Source: G963677445 sp963678275 (lineage in GTDB: Bacteria; Bacteroidota; Ignavibacteria; Ignavibacteriales; Melioribacteraceae). From it: DNA of 64,000 nt. Below, piece after piece: positions 26,260 to 35,450 of the stretch. Below the pieces are notes generated by a model, which saw only the letters and a program-made list of their open reading frames with translations, ran no database searches and had not been told where the DNA came from. A program made the translations under genes and the position numbers. Location of the stretch: positions 2,108,001 to 2,172,000 of the forward strand of contig OY782765.1 in the NCBI GenBank assembly GCA_963678275.1, given 5' to 3'. The stretch's first letter is position 1, and the number at the start of each line of letters is the position of its first letter.

Positions 26260-27354
26260 ATGAGCGTGAATAATCAGCCATTTTTCTTTACCAATGTAAC
26301 ACTTTTCAGATTGAAGAAAATCTTATCGGCAATTGGTTTCTTTTTTTTCATTTTTTTCATCAATCTGCCTTTTACCAATATTAAAAATCTGCCGGTTTTA
26401 TGGGCGGTAATTGTTGTTGTCTCTTCTTCTGTTTTTATTTCTGTTTTTGAATTTTTCATTGCCGGCTTTCTTCAAAAAAAACTGCATACTTTTTTCTTTC
26501 TCCTTGTTTCTCTGACCTATTATTATTCTCTTTTTTTTCTTCTGGTTCTTGTCATTACTCTTTCGGGATATGAATTCGATACATTTGTCAGTTTCGAAAA
26601 ATTGATTTCGTTCAGCTTCTTAAAGGTAAATTATGACAACATAAGTTTTCTTTTTGTTTACCTCTCCATTTTTTTCGCGACGCGGTTTCTGTTTATTCAA
26701 CTACAAACAAGAACCTTATATGGAGCTGTCAGGCGTTTTTTATGGAATAAACCGGGAAAACCAAAAGCTGATGAAAGAATATTTATGTTTATGGATTTAA
26801 TTTCTTCAACGACCTACGCTGAAAAACTTGGTTATATGAAGTACAGCATGTTTATAGCCGATATCTATAAAGAGCTGGATGAATTTGTGCTTGAAACAAG
26901 AGGTGAAATCTATCAATACGTCGGAGATGAGGTAGTGATAGTCTGGTCAATGTTGAATGGGACAGAAAAATTAAATTGCGTTCGTTTTTTTGCTCTTATT
27001 AACAGAAGACTTGAGATACAGAAGAAATATTTTTTGGAAAATTATGGAATTTTCCCCCGGTTTAAAGCCGGCTTTCATTATGGTAAGGTGGCAATTACCG
27101 AAATAGGCGGAATGATGCGTAAAGACATTGCCTTCCATGGTGATCCGGTGAATACCACAGCCAGATTATGCACCAAATGTACTGATCTTAAAGAAACCAT
27201 TCTCATCTCCCGCGATCTTGTAAATAAATTCCAGCTTAACGATTTGGAAAATTTGTTTATCCCCAAAGGATTTTATCAACTGAGAGGAAAAAATAAAAAA
27301 ATAGAACTGATGGCTGTTAACAGAGACTCCCTTGATAAATTTTTGGTATCCTGA
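26260..27354 (+). CDS. membrane-bound class III adenylate/guanylate cyclase
   Basis: A 364-residue protein with several hydrophobic helices in residues 15-150 (for example ILSAIGFFFFIFFI, TFFFLLVSLTYYYSLFFLLVLVI) and a C-terminal class III cyclase domain (about 170-350). Metal-binding Asp residues are in FMFMDLISSTT and YVGDEVVIVW. The transition-state Asn/Arg pair appears in GDPVNTTARL. The protein is therefore likely active. Whether ATP or GTP is the substrate cannot be told. It resembles integral-membrane cyclases of the FCB group and stands alone downstream of the efflux operon. Confidence 0.88.
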   Translation: MSVNNQPFFFTNVTLFRLKKILSAIGFFFFIFFINLPFTNIKNLPVLWAVIVVVSSSVFISVFEFFIAGFLQKKLHTFFFLLVSLTYYYSLFFLLVLVITLSGYEFDTFVSFEKLISFSFLKVNYDNISFLFVYLSIFFATRFLFIQLQTRTLYGAVRRFLWNKPGKPKADERIFMFMDLISSTTYAEKLGYMKYSMFIADIYKELDEFVLETRGEIYQYVGDEVVIVWSMLNGTEKLNCVRFFALINRRLEIQKKYFLENYGIFPRFKAGFHYGKVAITEIGGMMRKDIAFHGDPVNTTARLCTKCTDLKETILISRDLVNKFQLNDLENLFIPKGFYQLRGKNKKIELMAVNRDSLDKFLVS

Positions 27355-27537
27355 CACCTGCCTTATTTCCCCAAAAAGTGATCAAATAGCAGAGATAATT
27401 AACAGAATTCTTATACCTCTTCAATAAATATCCCTTTGTGGAAAGTAAATAGTATTCGCCTCCATAAAAACGGGGGCGACAATCAAAACAAATAGATTCA
27501 ATATCTTAAAATCCGGACTTCCCGGCTAAAAGAAATC

Positions 27538-28938
27538 TCACCTTATCCCCTTCTTCAGATATATATCACCCGAGTAGGCGCTGATATTTATTTCAGAGCT
27601 TCCGGAACCGATTTTTCCTGTCATTTTTTCTTCAGAGTCTCCCATCTTTATTGTCATTGGGAAATCACTCTCAATTCCGCCGTAGCGCGATGTAAGAGAA
27701 TATTCTCCTTCAAAATCATCAGGCAGAAAGAGTTTAATATCTCCATACTGGTTTTCAATTTTCACCTCCTCGGGATTTGATACCATCTCAACAACAATCG
27801 GCTCGCTTCTGTTATCAATTTCCAGCAATTCCGAATCCATACCTGTAAGCTCGATCGCGCAATAACTTGTCATTGATCTCCATTTACCCTTAATATTTTC
27901 CGCCTCAACTTTTGAGCTTCGGGTATGCAGCTCTACATCACCTGATATATCGGCAAAACTTACATTGGAATAAGAATCGTCCACAAGAATATTGCCCTTT
28001 ATTTTTTTCAGATATATATTCCCCGATCTTCCCTTGATATGTAAAATCTCGAAGAGTTCATTTTTGATCCGGCTAATTTTCATTGTGCAATAGGGCGCGT
28101 CAATTTTCAGACCCTGTGTATTATTCACAAATATTTCACCGCTTCTGCCTGCTATTTCCGCTGATCCATTAACACTATCAACTTTGATATTACAGTAGCT
28201 TCCATCAACTGTAAGATTGCCATCCACATTTTTAACATCAGTTTCGGCGCTTCTGGTTTCAATATCAGCGTTGCCTTTTATATCGTTTATATAAATATTT
28301 GAATACATCGCGTAAATATGAACCGGGCCGTCAAACCTGTCTATTTTTATATTTGATGATCTGGAATCAAGTTCAAGATGACCCCCTGAACCTCTTATGG
28401 TAACATCACCGTAATGATTGTCAAGCTCTGTAATATTCACGCAATTGTTGATTACCAGTTCATTGCTTCTTCCATCCAGTTTAAATTCACCCTCAAGCCC
28501 GCTTACAGATATTTCACCATATCTGAAATCGGTAAAAAGAGCGTTCCGGCGGGGCACCATAATTTTGCCTGTAATCGATTTTTCTTTGGAGAAATAAAAT
28601 TTACCCTTAAAAAGGTCGCCAATTCCCCAGCCCGCATCCTCATTTGTTTCATCAAATTTGATTGAGATAAGGGCGCCATCTTCCCGTTTTTTTAATTGAA
28701 ACTCATCAATGTATATCTTTTCATAATCATTATCTGTTGATGAAACCCTGACGAGCAAATCGAAATATATCGAATCCCGGTCCCAGGCTTCCACTTTTAC
28801 ATCCATTCCCGAAACGGTAAGGAGTTCAATATCTTTTCCGTTTTTGACAGGAAAATATTCATTTATTTTTTTCTCCTCATCCGCGAACACTGATCCGGCA
28901 AAAATCAGGGCAAACAATATCATTTTAATAGTTTTCAT
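27538..28938 (-). CDS. secreted DUF4097-type beta-repeat protein
   Basis: A 466-residue protein with a signal peptide (MKTIKMILFALIFAGSVFA). A long row of short beta repeats follows (for example DIKGNADIETRSAETDVKN, VNGSAEIAGRSGEIFVNN). The repeats alternate the motifs x-RS-x-I and Y-S/C-x-I. This is the DUF4097 right-handed beta-helix pattern. Related proteins sit in sigma-factor operons with unknown, possibly envelope-stress, roles. It overlaps the upstream anti-sigma-like gene by 14 bp and is the last gene of a three-gene minus-strand operon. Confidence 0.85.
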   Translation of the reverse strand: MKTIKMILFALIFAGSVFADEEKKINEYFPVKNGKDIELLTVSGMDVKVEAWDRDSIYFDLLVRVSSTDNDYEKIYIDEFQLKKREDGALISIKFDETNEDAGWGIGDLFKGKFYFSKEKSITGKIMVPRRNALFTDFRYGEISVSGLEGEFKLDGRSNELVINNCVNITELDNHYGDVTIRGSGGHLELDSRSSNIKIDRFDGPVHIYAMYSNIYINDIKGNADIETRSAETDVKNVDGNLTVDGSYCNIKVDSVNGSAEIAGRSGEIFVNNTQGLKIDAPYCTMKISRIKNELFEILHIKGRSGNIYLKKIKGNILVDDSYSNVSFADISGDVELHTRSSKVEAENIKGKWRSMTSYCAIELTGMDSELLEIDNRSEPIVVEMVSNPEEVKIENQYGDIKLFLPDDFEGEYSLTSRYGGIESDFPMTIKMGDSEEKMTGKIGSGSSEINISAYSGDIYLKKGIR

Positions 28939-29443
28939 ATCCGGTCTCCTGCATTTCTATTATTGTATTTATCACCTCAAGTTTAAGCCGGTAGAGTTTT
29001 CTCAGCTTTTTTAACTTAACCGGTGAAATATCACTTCTTCCTTTCTCTGAATAAAATTCATCTATCGCGCCGTTCAGAGTTTTTAATTCCTCCTTTTTTA
29101 CCATCATCAGTTCATCCACTCTTTTAGACTCAAATGATCCGGGAGTTATTTCAGGAAGCTTATCTTCAATATTATTGATCGCGTCAAAATAGGCCCTGTT
29201 GACAGTAAGGACCGCCGGCTGCTGATCATAATAAATTGATTTGCCGATGCTGTAAATTCCGGTTAACATAAAAAAGAGAACCACAGCCGATACGATACCG
29301 AGGGCAAAACTTCGGGTTTCGATAAAAAAACCCCTTCTATCGTCATTCACCCGCACCGACTTTCTAATTTTTCGCCACATTTTTTTCTTAGTCAAAAATG
29401 TGGGATCATCATTTTTATTATAAAAATTCTCACGATTTATCAT
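28925..29443 (-). CDS. single-pass membrane protein, putative anti-sigma factor
   Basis: A 172-residue protein with a basic N-terminal cytoplasmic part (about 1-45), one membrane helix (FALGIVSAVVLFFMLTGIYSIG) and a charged helical C-terminal domain. There is no zinc-finger HxxxCxxC motif. Its place between an ECF sigma gene (4-bp overlap) and a DUF4097 gene (14-bp overlap) is the usual place of an anti-sigma factor, and the role is inferred from that only. Confidence 0.65.
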   Translation of the reverse strand: MINRENFYNKNDDPTFLTKKKMWRKIRKSVRVNDDRRGFFIETRSFALGIVSAVVLFFMLTGIYSIGKSIYYDQQPAVLTVNRAYFDAINNIEDKLPEITPGSFESKRVDELMMVKKEELKTLNGAIDEFYSEKGRSDISPVKLKKLRKLYRLKLEVINTIIEMQETGYENY

Positions 29444-29973
29444 TGCGCCTCCGCCAGCTTCATATATCTTTGTTTTAATTTGCCCCTGACCCGGCTTAAT
29501 ATTGTTCTTGACGCCGCGTATGAAATATCGAGCATGTCGGCAATCTCGGAATGTGAATAGCCTTCCACTTCATAAAGTATGAATATTGTTTTTTTAGCAG
29601 GGTCAATACCATCAAGAATAACTTTCATTTCCTCTCTCCATTCAAAATCAGTTTCACTGCTGGCTGTTAATTCTTCTGCGCCGGCTTCGGGAGTTATATA
29701 TTCATATTTACCCATTCTTCTCATATCTGTTTTCATTTCATTAATCGCAATACGGAATAACCAGGTGCCGAAAGAAGAATTGCCGCTGAACTGCCAAATC
29801 TTCTCATAAGCTTTAATAAAAGAATTCTGAACCCATTCCTCAACCTGGTCATGATCTGTGGAAAACTGCCTTAGAAAACGGTAGAGTTTTGTAACATTCA
29901 GATCATATAAATACCTGAACGCGTTTTTATTTCCTTTTTTTAATTCAGCGACAATTTTTTCTTCTTTAGTCAT
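29440..29973 (-). CDS. ECF-type RNA polymerase sigma factor
   Basis: A 177-residue sigma-70 family member of the extracytoplasmic type. Region 2 runs through FRYLYDLNVTKLYRFLRQFSTDH, VQNSFIKAYEKIWQF and TWLFRIAINEMKTD. Region 4 ends with the HTH in YSHSEIADMLDISYAASRTILSRVRGKLK. It is the first gene of the operon with the putative anti-sigma and DUF4097 genes. Such operons usually autoregulate, but I did not recognise the promoter. Confidence 0.93.
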   Translation of the reverse strand: MTKEEKIVAELKKGNKNAFRYLYDLNVTKLYRFLRQFSTDHDQVEEWVQNSFIKAYEKIWQFSGNSSFGTWLFRIAINEMKTDMRRMGKYEYITPEAGAEELTASSETDFEWREEMKVILDGIDPAKKTIFILYEVEGYSHSEIADMLDISYAASRTILSRVRGKLKQRYMKLAEAQ

Positions 29974-30346
29974 TCATATCTTTGTTTTTGAATTTAGATG
30001 AAAGTTATGTGGCAGTTGTTACAGTTGCGTGAAAAATTTCCGGTTTATTTTTATCCCCGGTTTTTCATTTAATGTGAAACGAATATTTTTCAGGTGAATA
30101 TCTTCCTTATCAAACAAGGCGCCAAATACTCAAATCAATAAATCGCTCAGAATATTTTCAACATGCCCCCGATGCTTTTTTACCCTCTCGCTCAATGAAA
30201 CCAAAGTATTATATCCCCCGGTCGCAACAAATATCCGCGGGGGAAAAATACCCTGTTAACTTATAAAACTGAATAGTTACCGGTCAAAATGACATAAATT
30301 AAAATCCGGCTCGAAATACGTTCCGTAAAGAAATAAACATAATTCG
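29974..30346. other. 373-bp gene-free gap upstream of the ECF operon
   Basis: The gap separates the sigma-factor gene from the 3' end of the PDZ fragment, both on the minus strand. It should hold the sigma operon promoter. CCCCCG (30213-30218 region) can pair with CGGGGG about 20 bases on, but no T-run follows. No other feature is seen. Confidence 0.4.
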
Positions 30347-31102
30347 TCATTTTAATTTCAGCCATTTTCTGATCGCTGCTGAAAGTTCGGCATTATTTTT
30401 ATAGCCAAGATCTTTATTCGCCGCCAGTTCAGAAATCGTTTTGTTCTTTACCAATCCATCAATAAGATAAGGCATAAAACCCTCCTTATTCTTTTTTGCC
30501 AGCGACTCCATAAGGGCAAGAACCATATTTTCTTTTGCCCTGTATTCCGGAATAACTCTGAGCATGGATAAATATTCAGTAACTTTTTTGAGCGCAGGTT
30601 CTTTTCCAAAAATTGGCTCGGCGGTATCAAGACTATCCGTTGAAAAAGCTGTCAGTGATTTTACAGAAGGAATATCCTCCACAAAATCTTTGAAATAATT
30701 TTTCCTCTCCCTGCGAATGGTATAATCTTCATAAAAAACATTGGTGAGTAAAAACCATTCAGGCAGTTTTTCATTGATCAGATTAACAAAAGGGGAAGTG
30801 ATAATATATTCTTCACCATATTTTTCCGCGATCCAGGCATTTGTAAATAACGCGCCTGTCAGAGACATTAAATAACTTTCATAAGCGGGGAATAAAATTT
30901 TACCGGGAGGAATTTCACCCATCTGCTCCATTCGCCACCCATTCATCTCTTTTTTTAAAAGTTTTGGTTTCTTAAATGAAAAAGTTTTTTTCTTTCCTTT
31001 TCTGAGTACTTCAACTTTTACATTGTCCCCGACTTTTATCTCGTAATATTTATCCATCAGCTCATAACAGTGGTGTACTCTTTCATTATTAATTGAAATC
31101 AA
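30347..31102 (-). CDS. PDZ-containing C-terminal part of a frameshifted secreted protein
   Basis: The frame is open from 31186 down to the stop at 30347; the first start-like codon is TTG 31102. The segment just upstream of that codon reads as a PDZ domain (KIHLINIFDVTGGDPPHPLH, then KDILISINNERVHH). Starting at 31102 would cut the PDZ in half. It continues with an unassigned helical domain that has LPEWFLL. This looks like the C-terminal part of the gene whose N-terminal part is 31162-31596, split by a one-base shift near 31180-31190. It is either a pseudogene, a sequencing error or, less likely, a programmed shift. Confidence 0.6.
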   Translation of the reverse strand: MISINNERVHHCYELMDKYYEIKVGDNVKVEVLRKGKKKTFSFKKPKLLKKEMNGWRMEQMGEIPPGKILFPAYESYLMSLTGALFTNAWIAEKYGEEYIITSPFVNLINEKLPEWFLLTNVFYEDYTIRRERKNYFKDFVEDIPSVKSLTAFSTDSLDTAEPIFGKEPALKKVTEYLSMLRVIPEYRAKENMVLALMESLAKKNKEGFMPYLIDGLVKNKTISELAANKDLGYKNNAELSAAIRKWLKLK

Positions 31103-31161
31103 AATATCTTTTGGATGAAGGGGATGAGGCGGATCGCCTCCCGTAACATCAAATATGTTGA

Positions 31162-31596
31162 TCAGATGTATCTTGTCTTCGACCGATCATCCTGAAATAC
31201 AAGACCAAGAGATATAATGGATACCTTACTGAAAGCGTTGATCCTTTCAACATCCTCAATACGCAGCTCCTGCATCATTTTATGCCATCCCTCTTCGGTA
31301 AGAAATGGGAGAAAATATTGCTTATTCGCGTAAAGGCTGCTGAAATTGAATTTTTCTATTTCTTTATAATCGGGGAATAAAAAGATGGATACCTCAGGGG
31401 GATCTTCACCAAATATCTGTTTAAAACGAACCTCCACCTGACGTAATTTCGGGGGAATTGATAATAGAGATGATTCAGTTGTAGAATAAAGTGTATAACA
31501 TAATCCTTTCTTTGAATAAAAATTTAGCTGATCCTCATCCTGTGAAAACAAAGGAGAGGAAGCAAATATTATTATCGCAAGAAAAATATACCGCAC
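31162..31596 (-). CDS. N-terminal part of the frameshifted secreted PDZ protein
   Basis: A 144-residue frame starting at GTG 31596 with AAAGGA upstream. It has a clear signal peptide (MRYIFLAIIIFASSPLFSQ) and an unassigned domain containing QIFGEDPPEVSIFLFPDYKE. The last coherent stretch is ISLGLVFQDD; the remaining codons (RSKTRYI) run into a stop. In the overlapping frame, PDZ-like sequence begins at the same place. Shifting one base back joins the two parts into a protein of about 416 residues. Function is unknown. Confidence 0.65.
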   Translation of the reverse strand: MRYIFLAIIIFASSPLFSQDEDQLNFYSKKGLCYTLYSTTESSLLSIPPKLRQVEVRFKQIFGEDPPEVSIFLFPDYKEIEKFNFSSLYANKQYFLPFLTEEGWHKMMQELRIEDVERINAFSKVSIISLGLVFQDDRSKTRYI

Positions 31597-31639
31597 GATT
31601 ATATTCCTTTCATTTTTTTGGAGTAACGAAAATAGTAAT

Positions 31640-32347
31640 TTAATTTGAATTTATCCTAAACACAACATAAACTGATGATTGAACTTCAGCTTCTGCCGAG
31701 AATAGTGAACCTCCCGAAGCGCCTCCTCTTACTTCAGCCTTCAGATAATTCAGGGGAACGGCAGGGCTAAAATGCTCTTCCCTGACAATAATCGCGCTGC
31801 CAAGCAAAACATTGAGAGATTCAGCCATAATCCTCCCTTTTTCTTTGGCTTTTTCGACTGCCTTTCTCAGGGCTTCTTCTCTGAATTTTTCTATTTCCTT
31901 AATTGAAAATCTAATATCGGACACAGAATTTACATCACTCTCGCTGACAAGAAATACTAATTCCTCTAAAAGCTCAAGCGAGTCTGTGTTTACTATGGTT
32001 TTAATGCTCGCGGCAAAATCACGGCTATCGGAAAGAAATGCTTTGTCACCGGCATTTTCACCCGAATCAAATTTTATTGTTTCCAGGTTATTCTTTTTTA
32101 AACCCGCGTTAAATAATTTTTCACTCAGTTTTTCAATCTTCACACTTGCTTTTTTATAAGCCTCCCTTAATGTGCTTCCATATTCAACAACCGTAAAACT
32201 GAAAGACGCCTGATCGGCCTGTGCAAGAATCTTAGCCGTTCCCCTTACCTCAAGACGGTTTTCCAGTTCCGACCGGTCAATCGTTACCAAACCCTGCGCG
32301 CTTAAAACACCCTGCAGAATAATAATGGCAAATATTATTTTTTTCAT
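31640..32347 (-). CDS. secreted SIMPL-domain (DUF541) protein
   Basis: A 235-residue protein with a signal peptide (MKKIIFAIIILQGVLSAQ). The domain begins VRGTAKILAQADQASFSFTVVEYG, followed by LREAYKKASVKIEKLSEKLFNAGLK, the SIMPL/DUF541 signature. The C-terminal half contains the repeated strand-helix part (FREEALRKAVEKAKEKGRIM). Family members are periplasmic or outer-membrane-associated, with loosely defined stress roles. It lies in a minus-strand row with the YbaK and Prc genes. Confidence 0.88.
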   Translation of the reverse strand: MKKIIFAIIILQGVLSAQGLVTIDRSELENRLEVRGTAKILAQADQASFSFTVVEYGSTLREAYKKASVKIEKLSEKLFNAGLKKNNLETIKFDSGENAGDKAFLSDSRDFAASIKTIVNTDSLELLEELVFLVSESDVNSVSDIRFSIKEIEKFREEALRKAVEKAKEKGRIMAESLNVLLGSAIIVREEHFSPAVPLNYLKAEVRGGASGGSLFSAEAEVQSSVYVVFRINSN

Positions 32348-32405
32348 TTCATCCTCATATATAAATTATCGATTTTTAAGCCCGGTTAATTTTATATTTC
32401 ACCTG

Positions 32406-32873
32406 TCATGTTAAATCAGCAAATTCCGCGCCGGCAGCCTTCTTCAGTTCTTCCGGATTTACCTTTATCTGCGTACCCCTTATTCCGGCGCTTAGATATA
32501 TCATATCATGGAGCAGAGAGGTTTCATCTATATAAACAGGATAGTCCTTTTTCATTCCCAGTGGTGAACAGCCGCCCCGTTTATAACCAGTGAGAGGAAA
32601 TAGTTCTTTTAATGAAATTAGTTCAACTTTTTTATGCCCCGACGCTGCAGCGGCTTTTTTAAGATTAAGATCAAAACTAACCGGAACGCAAAATACTGCA
32701 ATATCCTTTTTATCCCCTCTGGCCACGAGGGTTTTAAATACCGAATCATGTTCTGCTTTAATTTTATCGGCTACAGAAATGCCATCCAGTTCATCCTCAC
32801 TGTACTCATATTCGAATGTGTCATATTCAATACCGAGTGATTCCAGAATACGGATGGCATTCGTTTTGGCCAT
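32406..32873 (-). CDS. ybaK: YbaK/EbsC-type Cys-tRNA(Pro) deacylase
   Basis: A 155-residue trans-editing enzyme that removes Cys wrongly attached to tRNA(Pro). It shows the family order TNAIRILESLGIEYD, the catalytic-Lys region SVFKTLVARGD, LNLKKAAAASGHKKVEL, TGYKRGGCSPLGMKK and SAGIRGTQIKVNPEEL. Length is normal for the family. The ATG lies 1 bp after the Prc stop, so translation is probably coupled. Confidence 0.92.
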   Translation of the reverse strand: MAKTNAIRILESLGIEYDTFEYEYSEDELDGISVADKIKAEHDSVFKTLVARGDKKDIAVFCVPVSFDLNLKKAAAASGHKKVELISLKELFPLTGYKRGGCSPLGMKKDYPVYIDETSLLHDMIYLSAGIRGTQIKVNPEELKKAAGAEFADLT

Positions 32874-32874
32874 A

Positions 32875-34968
32875 TTATTTCACCGAATATTTATCCTTGC
32901 TCAGTTGAATCAAATCTGCCAGAATATGTCCGGTTTCAACAAGTCTTACGTCATCATCAGGGACATCTTCCCCGGCGGCGACCTCTTCTTTTTCTTTGAG
33001 TTTCAGGCCGGTCCTTTTTTCACGTTCGGCGTCTCTTTCCTCTTTGATTTTTTCCTGTTTTTCAATTTCGGCTTTTCGTGAATCGAGATTAAGTGAAATA
33101 TACTCCTTCTCACGGGCTTTTCTTGTGGTTTCTATATCCTCAATCAGGTACTGAAATTCGATATCTTTTTGAATTCTTTCATCATGCTGGCGAATGAGTT
33201 CCGGAATAAATTCATTCAGATTTTGAAACTTCTTAAAATTGGCAGTTCTTATCTGATCCCATGCCAGTGAACTTGGCCTGCTGCTTTCTCCAAAATCTTC
33301 AGGATCAACAGAGGAAGGAAACTCAATATCGGGCTTCACACCAAGATTTTGTGTACTGCTTCCTGTAATACGGTAATATTTTTCACGGGTAATTTTTATC
33401 TGTCCCAGTCGCTCCTGCACCCCGGGAAGATACCGGTTAAGATTATCGAGATGCTGAACAGTTCCCTTGCCAAAAGTATTTTCACCAATTATTACTCCCC
33501 TTCCATAATCCTGGATAGCCCCTGAAAATATTTCGGAAGCGGAGGCGCTGTAACGGTTCACCAGAACCGCCAGCGGACCATCATATAATATCGACTCATC
33601 AGGGTCCTTCTTAACATCAATATAACCTGATTGTTTTTTCACCTGAACAACCGGGCCTTCCTCAATAAAGAGACCGGTCATATTTATAACCTCTTCGAGC
33701 GATCCTCCTCCATTGTTCCTGAGATCAATGATCACTCCGTCAACTTTTTCCTCTTTAAGCTCTTCAAGCAGTTTTGCCACATCGCGGGTTGTGCTTTTAT
33801 AATCGGGATCGCCATTTCTCCTTCCTTCAAAATCGATATAGAAAGCGGGAAGGTCTATTACACCAAGCTTAAATTTTATTCCATCTTCCTCGATGAAAAT
33901 AATTTCTTTTTTTGCCGCCTGCTCTTCAAGTTTAACCTTATCACGTATAAGAACTACCTCTTCGGAAGGCATTCCGGGGGCATCTTCCGCCCTTAATACA
34001 TCTAATCTTACTTTAGTTCCTTTTTTTCCCCTGATCATCTGCACGACATCATCAAGCCTCCAGCCAATCACATCAACCATATCTCCATCATCTCCCTGCC
34101 CTACTGCCACAATTCGGTCATCGGCAAAAAGATCATTACTTTTGGAGGCAGGACCTCCGGGAATAATTTTCACAACCGTGACATAATCATTTTCCGAACG
34201 AAGCTGAGCTCCTATTCCCTCGAGGGAAAGACTCATATTGATCTGAAAATTCTCAGATGTAATAGGTGAAAAGTAACTGGTGTGAGGGTCCATTACATTT
34301 GTGTAGCTGTTCAGATAAAGCTGGAATACATCTTCCGACTTATATTGAAGTATCGCCTTGTGATAATTTTTATACCGGTTCGTTAGTCCTTTTACAATAT
34401 CCTCTTCCGGTGTATCGTTCAGTATTCGGTTTAGCTTTTCATATTTAATTCTTTTTAACCAGATTTTATCAAGTTCGTCAATGCTTTCAGCCCATGGCGC
34501 ATCCTCTCTGTCCAGCTTTAATGAATCATCCGCCGTATAATCATAGTCTTTTTCCAAAGTGGCGAAAAGGAAAGGCATTCTCTCATTGAGCCTTTTTTTG
34601 AAGGTATTAAAAATATCGAATGCCGGCTCCAGCTCTCCGGTGTAAAGAAACTGATCAAGAACATACCTGTATTTTTCAAGGCGGTCGATATCCTCCTTCA
34701 GAAAATACATTTTATTATAATCGAGAGCTTTTATGTAGTTGTCAAAAATCTCCGAACTGAGTGAATCATTAAGTCTTTTACCGGAATATTCATAGTGAAA
34801 CCGGGAAATAATACCGGCAACAACCTGGTTAACCTTGGGATGCACAATTTCAGGCATCAATACCTTGTTAGTATCAAGAGATTTATTATCTTCTTTCAGT
34901 TCATCTATTGTCTGCCCGCCAACAATTGTTATCAGAGCAAAAAAGAAAATCAGAGCCGTTTTTTTCAT
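32875..34968 (-). CDS. prc: C-terminal processing protease (Tsp/Prc, S41 family)
   Basis: A 697-residue secreted S41 protease of the long Tsp/Prc type. The signal peptide starts at M 34968 (MKKTALIFFFALITIVGG), with AGAAG upstream; the in-frame start at 34998 would precede it by ten residues and is less likely. A helical N-terminal domain is followed by a PDZ (IGAQLRSENDYVTVVKIIPG) and the S41 core. The catalytic Ser lies in NRYSASASEIFSGA and the Lys in GENTFGKGTVQ. The Lys/Glu-rich C-terminal helices match DUF3340. It degrades or trims periplasmic proteins. Confidence 0.94.
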   Translation of the reverse strand: MKKTALIFFFALITIVGGQTIDELKEDNKSLDTNKVLMPEIVHPKVNQVVAGIISRFHYEYSGKRLNDSLSSEIFDNYIKALDYNKMYFLKEDIDRLEKYRYVLDQFLYTGELEPAFDIFNTFKKRLNERMPFLFATLEKDYDYTADDSLKLDREDAPWAESIDELDKIWLKRIKYEKLNRILNDTPEEDIVKGLTNRYKNYHKAILQYKSEDVFQLYLNSYTNVMDPHTSYFSPITSENFQINMSLSLEGIGAQLRSENDYVTVVKIIPGGPASKSNDLFADDRIVAVGQGDDGDMVDVIGWRLDDVVQMIRGKKGTKVRLDVLRAEDAPGMPSEEVVLIRDKVKLEEQAAKKEIIFIEEDGIKFKLGVIDLPAFYIDFEGRRNGDPDYKSTTRDVAKLLEELKEEKVDGVIIDLRNNGGGSLEEVINMTGLFIEEGPVVQVKKQSGYIDVKKDPDESILYDGPLAVLVNRYSASASEIFSGAIQDYGRGVIIGENTFGKGTVQHLDNLNRYLPGVQERLGQIKITREKYYRITGSSTQNLGVKPDIEFPSSVDPEDFGESSRPSSLAWDQIRTANFKKFQNLNEFIPELIRQHDERIQKDIEFQYLIEDIETTRKAREKEYISLNLDSRKAEIEKQEKIKEERDAEREKRTGLKLKEKEEVAAGEDVPDDDVRLVETGHILADLIQLSKDKYSVK

Positions 34969-35087
34969 ATCTTCTACCATTATCCTTAAATTTGCCATAT
35001 ATACAATATAGCTATTGTTTTTGTTTCACCACTATCCCTAAATAAAATTTTTTGTGATATAATTCAACATATAAATCAAACACTTTT

Positions 35088-35450
35088 ATGGATATCGAAT
35101 CTTTAAGAAATTACTGTCTCGCGAAAAAAGGTGTCACCGAAAAATTCCCTTTTGATGAAGAAGTGCTGACTTTTCAGGTTATGGAGAAAATTTTTCTTTT
35201 TGTGGATATTAATCTTCCCGAAAGTATAATCGTAAAATGTGAACCTGAACTCGCCCTGGAGCTTAGAGAAAAACATGAGGAGATTACTCCCGGTTATCAT
35301 ATGAATAAAAAACACTGGAACTCCGTTTCATTAAAAGGACGATTAAAAAAAGAGCAGCTCCTGGAAATGATTGATCATTCTTATCAACAGGTGGTTAAAG
35401 GTTTAACGAAAAAGAAAAAAGAAGAGTTGCAGAGATTGTCATATTTATGA
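35088..35450 (+). CDS. MmcQ/YjbR family protein
   Basis: A 120-residue protein of the MmcQ/YjbR family with a CyaY-like fold. It starts MDIESLRNYCLAKKGVTEKF and includes FPFDEEVLTFQV, VKCEPELALELREKH and GYHMNKKHWNSVSL, the family's conserved path. Some members bind DNA; none has a firm role. It is divergent from prc and followed by a long gene-free stretch. Confidence 0.9.
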   Translation: MDIESLRNYCLAKKGVTEKFPFDEEVLTFQVMEKIFLFVDINLPESIIVKCEPELALELREKHEEITPGYHMNKKHWNSVSLKGRLKKEQLLEMIDHSYQQVVKGLTKKKKEELQRLSYL

